This document shows positions 7,598-14,715 of a DNA stretch of 32,749 nt, piece by piece. Numbering within the stretch: position 1 is the first letter of the stretch; every line of letters starts with the position of its first letter. Position numbers and translations under genes: made by a program. The stretch is taken from contig CACDER010000011.1 in the NCBI GenBank assembly GCA_902551855.1, positions 1-32,749 of the forward strand. Reading direction: 5' to 3'. Below the pieces are notes generated by a model. It saw nothing but the letters and a program-made list of their open reading frames with translations, ran no database searches and was not told the origin of the DNA. The stretch comes from an uncultured Cryomorphaceae bacterium. GTDB lineage: Bacteria > Bacteroidota > Bacteroidia > Flavobacteriales > UBA7430.

Positions 7598-7616
7598 TTT
7601 TTGTAACTTACAAAAA
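7598..7616. promoter_or_regulatory. Candidate TetR operator 2
   Basis: TTTTTGTAA-C-TTACAAAAA is a perfect 9+1+9 inverted repeat ending 18 bases before the TetR ATG. The odd centre and length suit a TetR dimer site for autoregulation. The near-consensus TATTTTTTG (7595-7603, one base too long) overlaps it and could be the -7 element of the tetR promoter. Confidence 0.5.
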
Positions 7617-7634
7617 TTATAAGAAAAAATATTA

Positions 7635-8321
7635 ATGAGTGTTGCTATTAAGATTTCAGTTAATGTAGGGTTATATTTAAAAGAACCACAAAACTCAACA
7701 CTAGGAAAAAAAATACTCAAAAACAGTATTATTTTAATTGACAAAAATGGTTTTGAAGCTTTTACTTTTAAAAAACTTGCTGAAGAAATTCATTCTACTG
7801 AGGCTTCTATCTATAGATACTTTCAAAATAAACATATTTTGCTTCTATACCTATTTAATTGGTATTGGGAATGGGTAAATTATCTAATAATATTTAATAC
7901 AAAAAATATTACTGCTCCAAGTGTAAAATTAAAAATCATATTACACTCTTTTCTTCATGCCCAAAAAGAAAACCCTTCCACAGAGTTTATTAATGAAAGT
8001 GCTTTACATAATATTGTTATTTCTGAGGGGGGTAAGGCCTACCATACAAAGATGGTTGATGATGAAAATTCAAAAGGATTTTTTAGCAGTTATATCTCAT
8101 TGGTCAATTATGTCTCCAAAATTATTAAAGAGATTAATCCTACTTTCAAATATCCAAATGCTTTAGCCTCAAACTTATTTGAAATGTCCAACAATCAAGT
8201 TTATTTTGCCCGACACATTCCAAGCTTAAATGAGGTTTCAAAAAAGGGAGAAGATGTTTCAGAGGTTGAAAAAATACTAAACTATTTTACTGAAATCTTA
8301 TTAGAAAAAAGACTAAAATAA
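7635..8321 (+). CDS. TetR/AcrR family transcriptional regulator
   Basis: The 228-aa protein has an N-terminal TetR DNA-binding domain at about residues 24-70. KILKNSIILIDKNGFEAFTF leads into the helix-turn-helix KKLAEEIHSTEASIYRYFQNK, the classic TetR signature. The larger C-terminal part should bind an effector, which cannot be predicted. It is divergent from the SulP/carbonic anhydrase operon across a gap with two palindromes, so that operon and itself are the most likely targets. Downstream it is convergent with the outer-membrane protein of the RND unit, with 6 bases between the stops. Regulation of that RND unit cannot be excluded, because TetR proteins commonly control efflux systems. 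Confidence 0.92.
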   Translation: MSVAIKISVNVGLYLKEPQNSTLGKKILKNSIILIDKNGFEAFTFKKLAEEIHSTEASIYRYFQNKHILLLYLFNWYWEWVNYLIIFNTKNITAPSVKLKIILHSFLHAQKENPSTEFINESALHNIVISEGGKAYHTKMVDDENSKGFFSSYISLVNYVSKIIKEINPTFKYPNALASNLFEMSNNQVYFARHIPSLNEVSKKGEDVSEVEKILNYFTEILLEKRLK

Positions 8322-8327
8322 CACAAT

Positions 8328-9503
8328 TTAAAAAAATTGTGATAATTCAATTTTAAAGAAATGATCATTAATAAAAAATGGTAATAGAAGTTCTCTTGAA
8401 TCAATATTTAAAAAATATTGGAATTCTAAATTTATCTTATAAACTTCTTTAAACCTTCTTGAAAAGTCACAACTAAAAGACTGTGAGTTGTATTTAATAT
8501 CAGACAATAATCCTACTAATAAACTTGTCCCACTAAAATCATTCCAATTAAAACGCGTACCAATAAAAACATCATTTTGAAGAGAGTTAACGGCTAAAGC
8601 GCCTCTATCATCATACGAATATTCTGAAATCATTCCAATATCTAAACCGTTACCATTTACATTGTTAAGTGTATATTCTAAGCCAACAACTTGAGCGTAA
8701 AAACTTTGAAGATCTGCGGTTCTTTTAATTCCTTCAAACTTAAATAAGAATGTTTCAAATGTTAGTTGTAAATCCAAGCCAAATTGACTAATCATAGGGT
8801 AGAAAGCCATAAAAGTATTGCGATTAAAGATTGGTTCACGACCATTGCCATTGAAATAACTTAATCCAATATCAACTATGTCAAAATAATGGTTCCACCT
8901 AAAAGCAAAATCTTTTTTTAATTTTTTATTGTTTTTTTCATACTTTATAAAATTCCTATTCAAAACTACTGGAAATCTAAATCTTGCCTTTTTTCCAGGA
9001 AAAACTATCTTTCTGTGAAATGGCATTAAAAAAAAACTAAAAATACCAGTATTTTTTGATGAATATGTGAACTTGGATAATGGTTGTCCTAGCTTATCAT
9101 TACCGAAGGGTGATTCGACTGCATCGTTTTGATTTATAATATCAACTAAATTATTACTTTCAACTACACCCCAAAAAACCTGGTGATATCCAATTGAAAA
9201 ATCATATTGTGAAATCGAAGTTTGATAATAAAACTCTCTTAAATCGACATGTGTTCTTCTAATATCTTTATCATGTCTAAAAAACCCTCTGAAAATAATA
9301 TTATTATCGTTAAATTTTATATTAAATTTGGGAGTAAGGGAATATGATGGGAAAAAATCTTCTTGCCCCTGAAAAGAAGGATCATTAAAAAAATACCGAA
9401 ATTCTTCAGAGATTTTTATGTCAGAATCAAAATTAAAATTTTGAGATATTAATTTTAGATGAAAAACTAAAGCTAAAATTAAATTTATTTTATATTTAGT
9501 CAT
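8328..9503 (-). CDS. Outer-membrane beta-barrel protein of an RND/LolA-like unit
   Basis: The 391-aa protein has a signal peptide (MTKYKINLILALVFHLKLISQ) followed by alternating amphipathic strands, and it ends in an aromatic residue (KIELSQFF), as barrels do. Segments such as RTHVDLREFYYQTSISQYDFSIGYHQVFWG and SPFGNDKLGQPL resemble the DUF1302/alginate-porin-like outer-membrane proteins that accompany MMPL-type RND permeases and LolA-like proteins. It is the third gene of the unit and starts where the LolA-like gene stops. Its partners suggest that the three proteins move a lipid or lipoprotein-like cargo between inner and outer membrane. The cargo is unknown. Confidence 0.78.
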   Translation of the reverse strand: MTKYKINLILALVFHLKLISQNFNFDSDIKISEEFRYFFNDPSFQGQEDFFPSYSLTPKFNIKFNDNNIIFRGFFRHDKDIRRTHVDLREFYYQTSISQYDFSIGYHQVFWGVVESNNLVDIINQNDAVESPFGNDKLGQPLSKFTYSSKNTGIFSFFLMPFHRKIVFPGKKARFRFPVVLNRNFIKYEKNNKKLKKDFAFRWNHYFDIVDIGLSYFNGNGREPIFNRNTFMAFYPMISQFGLDLQLTFETFLFKFEGIKRTADLQSFYAQVVGLEYTLNNVNGNGLDIGMISEYSYDDRGALAVNSLQNDVFIGTRFNWNDFSGTSLLVGLLSDIKYNSQSFSCDFSRRFKEVYKINLEFQYFLNIDSRELLLPFFINDHFFKIELSQFF

Positions 9504-10274
9504 TTAATTTCCAGCTTTTTTGAGGGCTTCTTGAGTAAAGTCATCTCTTGAAAAATTTACATCAAAATTCCAATCACTAAACTCTAATACTGTTTCTTTG
9601 TTAGTTTGATGATTTTTCATGATAAAAACATCTGCCCTCCAAAATTTTTCTTTATATAAATTAAACTTTTCATAACGAAGTGTTTTCAAATGATCACCTT
9701 TTCTGTCATAAAACTCTACTTTTTCAACCCTGTAATTTTTTTTTGAATTATAATAAACTACTCTTTTACTATATCCTGATTTTTCATCTACAGGGTAGGC
9801 TTCAACGATTTTAAATTCATCTTTTTCCGCAATGAATTTATAGGAATACTTCTCTAACTCTGCAGAAGCAAGATCTTCAAAAGAAAATTCGCTCCCCATA
9901 AATGGTCCTGACTTATTGCTTGAGGATATTCTTTTCACTCTATTAACTGCTGGAAGAAACAGCCACTGATCATCTGGGCCGATTTTATGAGTATACGTCA
10001 AAGTTGCTGTACCTTTAACATCTTTAGGGGTATTAAATATTATTAATGAAAAGTCTCCATCTTCGACTTGTTCTAATATTTTATTTTCTAACAACCTTTC
10101 ACTAGTTTGTCCATTTCTGTTTTTTAATGTCATTTTTAATTTTGTTGATAGACTTTTAAATCCTTGGTCCATTAAAACTGCTTTTTGAGCAATTTCAAAA
10201 CCTAGCTTTTCATTAGATTGGGAAAATAAATTTAACGTTTGAATTAATAAAAGTATTACAATAATTTTTTTCAT
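9504..10274 (-). CDS. Outer membrane lipoprotein-sorting protein (LolA-like)
   Basis: The 256-aa periplasmic protein has a signal peptide (MKKIIVILLLIQTLNLFSQ). The core matches the LolA-like family found beside RND permeases: DDQWLFLPAVNRVKRISSSN, then GPFMGSEFSFEDL, then EAYPVDEKSGYSKRVVYYN, with repeated beta strands that form the half-barrel. LolA itself carries lipoproteins across the periplasm. These RND-linked relatives are thought to carry hydrophobic molecules, but the ligand is not known. It is flanked with almost no gap by the permease (one base between them) and the barrel gene, so coordinated synthesis is likely. Confidence 0.88.
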   Translation of the reverse strand: MKKIIVILLLIQTLNLFSQSNEKLGFEIAQKAVLMDQGFKSLSTKLKMTLKNRNGQTSERLLENKILEQVEDGDFSLIIFNTPKDVKGTATLTYTHKIGPDDQWLFLPAVNRVKRISSSNKSGPFMGSEFSFEDLASAELEKYSYKFIAEKDEFKIVEAYPVDEKSGYSKRVVYYNSKKNYRVEKVEFYDRKGDHLKTLRYEKFNLYKEKFWRADVFIMKNHQTNKETVLEFSDWNFDVNFSRDDFTQEALKKAGN

Positions 10275-10275
10275 A

Positions 10276-12600
10276 TTATTTTTCTTTAGAAATTAGTATT
10301 AGAAGTGATGGTAGAAGTATAAAATCAATTATTAACGCAGAGAGAATGATGACCAGTGTTATTCTTGCCATATGACTATTAATTGCAAATGCTGATGTTG
10401 CCAAAATCCCAAAACCTATGAGGAGTACTACCGTTGTTATTACAAGCGCCCTACCCACAGTTTCAAAACTGTAAATGACGGCTTTTTTTGTATTATATCC
10501 ATATTCTCTTTTTGCTCTCAAAAATTTACTCATAAAGTGAACAGTATCATCAACAATAATCCCCATAGTCATTCCAAAAACAACAACCATTCCAACATTT
10601 ATCGTTCCCTTATATATTGCCCAAAAACCAAAACCAACTAAAATGGGTGTTACGTTTGGTATAATACTTAGCAGCCCTAACCTTAAACTTCTTAAAGCTA
10701 TAATTAAAATAAATGATATAATTAATAAAGCCAAGATATTCCCCTTAAACATTGCATTTGCTTGTCGAAACCCCAAATTTGCAAACATTAAAGGTATTCC
10801 TGCAGCAATAGCGTGCATGTGATTTTCACTATTATTTTTTAACCATTTTTCAGCTTCATTAGATAATTTAATAATTTCTCGTGAAGAAGTGTTTTCCAAA
10901 ATTGCTGTAAATCGTGTTTCTGACTTGTCAACATTGATTTGATTATTTAGATCTAACCCAAATGGTAAAGATAGTTCATATAAAAGTAAATATTGGGCAG
11001 CTTCTTCTCGTGTTTCTGGTATTTTTAAGAATGATTCATCATCACCATGCATAGATTTATTTAATCTTGTTGTAACTTCACTGTAACTTCTAACATGGAC
11101 AACATGTGGTTGTTTTTCAAACCATTTTTTGAAATCATCAAGTTTTCTTAAATAAGAAGGGTTACTAATTCCCCCACTCTCACCACTAGATATGGAAAAT
11201 TCTATATTGTAAAACCCTGTAAGATTATCATTTACAAAATCACTATGAACTCTAAACTCAACTGATTCATCAAAGTACTCAACATATTCGTCATTAATTA
11301 TGTTAAACGAAGAAATGTATCCCAAAACAGCAATTATAAAAATTGAGATGGCAGTTAACTTTTTAGGGCGGGCTACAACCCAGTTTGCAAAATTTGTATA
11401 CCAAGCACTAATTTGTCTTTCTTTTGTGTTATCTTTCTTCCAATATGGAAAAATACTCATTAAAGCTGGTAATAATGTAGTAGAGAATAAGAACGCCATT
11501 GTCATTCCAAAGGCAACAATATTGCCCAAATCATTAAATGGCGGGACCTCTGAAAAATTTAAAGTTAAAAACCCAATTGTTGTTGTCAAACTTGTAATAA
11601 AAACAGGCATAAAATTTAACCTCATACTTTCAATAAGTGCATCATTCTTAGCATAATCTTCTGTTCTTAATTTTTGGAGATAAGTTACTAAGATATGAAT
11701 ACTGTCTGCTACTGCTAATGTTAAAATAACTGTAGGAAAAATTGCAGAGGGGCCTGTTAACTTTATACCCATCAAGCCTATAAAACCAGTAGTTGAAAGT
11801 AAAGAAAATAAATAAACAAAGAAAGTTGAAATTAATGCGAAAATATTTCTAGTCAATATACCTGTTACTATCATTACAACCAAAACCATCACTGCGACTA
11901 GACCTAAATCTTTAACAGAATGTTGATAAAAAGAATAACTTAATGGCATATTACCAGTAGTGTAGACGTCAAAATTTGGGAACTCTTTTTTGAAATTAAA
12001 GATCATATTATCGTAATACTCCATCAAATCCACAACATCTTGGGTTTCGTTACCATCAGGCATTTTTAATGTTATTGAAATTGCTGTTACTGTCCCTTCT
12101 TTGTTAATTACTCTGTCAACAAGCTGTGTCTCGTTTAACGCAATTTTTTTTATTTGGTTAATTTCATCTTCATTTTTTCCAATAGCATTATAACAAAGGT
12201 CCTCAACATATAGGTCATCACCAACAGCTCTAGTATGTTGATAATTTGTAAGAGAATTTACCCTAGAAGAAAATGGAACATTCCAAGACTTGTTAGTCAA
12301 AAACTCCACAGCATTAAGATTTTCTATGGTAAATATATTCTTATTTTTTGGGGCAAGTGCTATTAGAATTAAATCATCTTTTGTATATTTTTCTTGCAAG
12401 GCATCAAAGGCAAGTAATTCTGGATTAGTTCCTTTAAAAAAAGCATGATAGTCTCCTTCAAACTCCATTTTTGAATTTATTGCCAAAAATCCTGTGATAA
12501 GAAGCGATAAGGTTAAAACTAAAAATCTATTTTTAATAATTAGCTTTGCCCAATTAATTGCAAATTTATTGTTGTTTTTATTAAATTTTAAATTTTCCAT
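10276..12600 (-). CDS. MMPL/RND family transporter (HAE3-like)
   Basis: This is a 774-aa inner-membrane permease. It has two halves, each with a first helix (about 25-43 and 410-430), a large periplasmic loop, and a five-helix bundle, giving 12 helices. Each bundle holds the charged proton-relay motif of the superfamily: ADSIHILVTYL in the first half and DDTVHFMSKFL in the second. At 774 residues it is shorter than the roughly 1000-residue AcrB-type pumps and matches the MMPL/HAE3 group, whose relatives move lipids and hopanoids. It is followed at once by its LolA-like and barrel partners. The gene starts 33 bases after the stop of the arginine-deiminase gene, with no promoter or terminator visible between. 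Confidence 0.92.
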   Translation of the reverse strand: MENLKFNKNNNKFAINWAKLIIKNRFLVLTLSLLITGFLAINSKMEFEGDYHAFFKGTNPELLAFDALQEKYTKDDLILIALAPKNKNIFTIENLNAVEFLTNKSWNVPFSSRVNSLTNYQHTRAVGDDLYVEDLCYNAIGKNEDEINQIKKIALNETQLVDRVINKEGTVTAISITLKMPDGNETQDVVDLMEYYDNMIFNFKKEFPNFDVYTTGNMPLSYSFYQHSVKDLGLVAVMVLVVMIVTGILTRNIFALISTFFVYLFSLLSTTGFIGLMGIKLTGPSAIFPTVILTLAVADSIHILVTYLQKLRTEDYAKNDALIESMRLNFMPVFITSLTTTIGFLTLNFSEVPPFNDLGNIVAFGMTMAFLFSTTLLPALMSIFPYWKKDNTKERQISAWYTNFANWVVARPKKLTAISIFIIAVLGYISSFNIINDEYVEYFDESVEFRVHSDFVNDNLTGFYNIEFSISSGESGGISNPSYLRKLDDFKKWFEKQPHVVHVRSYSEVTTRLNKSMHGDDESFLKIPETREEAAQYLLLYELSLPFGLDLNNQINVDKSETRFTAILENTSSREIIKLSNEAEKWLKNNSENHMHAIAAGIPLMFANLGFRQANAMFKGNILALLIISFILIIALRSLRLGLLSIIPNVTPILVGFGFWAIYKGTINVGMVVVFGMTMGIIVDDTVHFMSKFLRAKREYGYNTKKAVIYSFETVGRALVITTVVLLIGFGILATSAFAINSHMARITLVIILSALIIDFILLPSLLILISKEK

Positions 12601-12633
12601 TTTAGCTTTTTTAAATAATTATTTAAACGATTG

Positions 12634-14619
12634 TTATTCATAATATTGATTAAAGGGTAGGAATTTTAAAGTGTCCGGGTGCAAAATTTTAATTTGATAA
12701 CCTTGTCCGGGTTCCATTTCTCCTATTGCATTAAAATTAAATTGAGGTAAATACATTTGCCCAAAATAATCTTTAACAATAATTAAATTGTCTGATTCAG
12801 TCAAGTTATTAAAAACTAGATTAACTAGATTAGGTTCATACCTTAAATACGATACTAACGACCAGCCTTCGGGAAGAATCAGAGGCCACTCTTCAGGCAA
12901 AAATATAGCTCCACTAATTAATAAGGAGTCTTCTGTTTTCATCTTAACATAATATGCATCTAAAAGATTGTAGCTTTGTATAGAGTTGAAAGAAAACTCT
13001 GGTAAATAGACTTCTCCTAAATTATTTTTTACAATAGAAATATTTGAAGACACGTCTGCAAAGATATTTTGAATATCATCATTTTTATAAATATACGAGG
13101 AAATTAGATTCCACCCTTCTTTTAAATAAATCATCTGACTATTTGGAAGGTCAGAAAACATTGTAAACTCAAATCCTCCAATTGGAGCGACAATTGGTCT
13201 ATTAATTTCTTTTCCTGAATTAGCTCTCGCCTTGAAAAAATAAGATATTTTTTCATTTGCTGGCAAACCAAAAATATCGAGAGAAAAAACATCATCATTT
13301 AAATGAACCATGTTTTTAATCGTATAATTTAAATCACTTTCTTTTTTGTAATGTAATTGTACGAAATCTATTCCTGAAAAATGATTTGTTTTAGCTTGAA
13401 AATTAATTATAGACTTATATTCCATATCTCGTTTTGGCGCATGATTTATTAAAAGCGGAGAATCAACCCCAACCGCCTTTGTTATACAGTGAATTGCTCC
13501 ACTTGCAGCGATTATATTATCGTTAGAATCATCGCAGTCAATTCCTACAACCTCGTAGCCAGGTAATATTTCTTCATAAATTCTTTGTGCAATGGTATCA
13601 AACTCTTCTCTATAAAATGGAACTAAAATTTTTTTATTAATAAAAACTGAATTTGTATACGTTCTGTAATACCCTCCATCTGCTGGGTAATTTCCACTGG
13701 TGCTAGGAGGGGATGGTATTCTGACTATTTTATATTGATTACCATATGGAGTGAGATAATTATTTAAAATATAATTAATATTTTCCTCAATTTGAGGGCC
13801 ATCTGATTCTCCAAGCGGATACTCTGAAACTAAAATTGTTTCTTCGTTGATGATTTTCATATGCATATCAATATGATGAATCCCATCATATGGAAGTGTT
13901 TCCATTTTAATATAATTATCAATTCCCATAAATAAATTCATGATTGAATCTATTTCATTTTCATCATGGTTTGGATAATTCACTGAATTATATGGCCCAC
14001 TACCGTCATTTTCTTCAATAATTAATTCAGAGGCAAAGGCCGTACCCATTCCATCTGTCATAAAGTTACCCCCTGTATTTACTAATAAATTCTCACCTGA
14101 ATTTGTTGCAAACAAATCATAATTAAAATAATTTGAAACTAAATTAGGGCTAGCATCATCAAGCGGCCTGGGTCTGTTGTATATCCAATCCACTAGATAT
14201 TGTTGTCCAACTTCATCTTTGTAAACAGTATGTTGTCCGTAATCCCTTATCCATATTGAATTTGTAGGTTCTTGGATAAAATTCACATTTTCTAAGTTAA
14301 TGTTTTGAGAATATAAAGTGTTTTTTACCGAATTAGAATCTTCACAAAAAATTATTACTTCCACTTCACTAACAGCTTGTTTTATTATTTCAGTTAATAT
14401 TCCAGGGTATGAATTCCAACTTAATGTTAATGCTTTTATTTCTTCCCACTCTGCCATAGTTCTCACTGGAAAGGCAGGAGGTGGTGTTAGTTTATTGTTG
14501 AATGACTCTAAATATTTATCCATCATCAATTTTTCCTTGGGAAGAAACCCTTTAGGTAAATGAGTTTGTGCAAATAAACAGACATTTATAACGTAAAATA
14601 ATAAAGTTATTCTCTTCAT
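12634..14619 (-). CDS. Secreted peptidylarginine/agmatine deiminase family protein with two C-terminal GW-LxS repeats
   Basis: This is a 661-aa exported enzyme with a signal peptide ending CLFAQ. The catalytic domain (about 45-395) belongs to the PAD_porph family, which hydrolyses guanidino groups (agmatine, or protein arginine to citrulline). Catalytic residues expected from Porphyromonas PPAD can be placed at D126 (WIRDYG), H249 and D251 (HHIDMH), N323 (TYTNSVF) and C378 (SGAIHC). A beta-sandwich-like region follows at about 400-490. Two repeats then occur at about 499-565 and 583-647, each with GW(N/S)L(I/V)S and YLP(E/Q)FxFN. There is no standard T9SS tail. Export suggests extracellular arginine or peptides rather than cytosolic agmatine as substrate; this is inference. 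Confidence 0.88.
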   Translation of the reverse strand: MKRITLLFYVINVCLFAQTHLPKGFLPKEKLMMDKYLESFNNKLTPPPAFPVRTMAEWEEIKALTLSWNSYPGILTEIIKQAVSEVEVIIFCEDSNSVKNTLYSQNINLENVNFIQEPTNSIWIRDYGQHTVYKDEVGQQYLVDWIYNRPRPLDDASPNLVSNYFNYDLFATNSGENLLVNTGGNFMTDGMGTAFASELIIEENDGSGPYNSVNYPNHDENEIDSIMNLFMGIDNYIKMETLPYDGIHHIDMHMKIINEETILVSEYPLGESDGPQIEENINYILNNYLTPYGNQYKIVRIPSPPSTSGNYPADGGYYRTYTNSVFINKKILVPFYREEFDTIAQRIYEEILPGYEVVGIDCDDSNDNIIAASGAIHCITKAVGVDSPLLINHAPKRDMEYKSIINFQAKTNHFSGIDFVQLHYKKESDLNYTIKNMVHLNDDVFSLDIFGLPANEKISYFFKARANSGKEINRPIVAPIGGFEFTMFSDLPNSQMIYLKEGWNLISSYIYKNDDIQNIFADVSSNISIVKNNLGEVYLPEFSFNSIQSYNLLDAYYVKMKTEDSLLISGAIFLPEEWPLILPEGWSLVSYLRYEPNLVNLVFNNLTESDNLIIVKDYFGQMYLPQFNFNAIGEMEPGQGYQIKILHPDTLKFLPFNQYYE

Positions 14620-14638
14620 AAATTAAAATTTATTTGTG

Positions 14639-14646
14639 CAAAATTA
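14639..14646 (-). promoter_or_regulatory. -7 box of the deiminase (and possibly RND) transcript
   Basis: The minus strand reads TAATTTTG, an exact TAnnTTTG match 20 bases before the ATG at 14619. No good TTTG lies at the -33 distance. It diverges from the lysyl oxidase promoter about 20 bases away. Confidence 0.55.
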
Positions 14647-14664
14647 ATATTAAAAAATATATTA

Positions 14665-14698
14665 TTTGTCATTTATAAATTCTTATTGCGTATTTTTG
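14665..14698 (+). promoter_or_regulatory. Promoter of the lysyl oxidase gene
   Basis: TTTG (14665-14668) and TATTTTTG (14691-14698) lie 22 bases apart. The start of transcription is expected near 14702, ahead of the ATG at 14716. The frame can be extended to a TTG at 14686, but that codon lies before the transcription start. Confidence 0.65.
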
Positions 14699-14715
14699 CA
14701 CAAAATATATTTATT

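Noticed and set aside
7499-7744. 81-codon open frame on the minus strand across the SulP/TetR gap
   Set aside because: It overlaps the start of the TetR gene antisense and the SulP start, covers the divergent promoter region, and encodes low-complexity sequence. It is a chance frame in AT-rich DNA.
11300-11656. 118-codon open frame antisense to the MMPL/RND permease
   Set aside because: It is a shadow of the hydrophobic permease reading frame, with no motif, promoter or spacing to support it.
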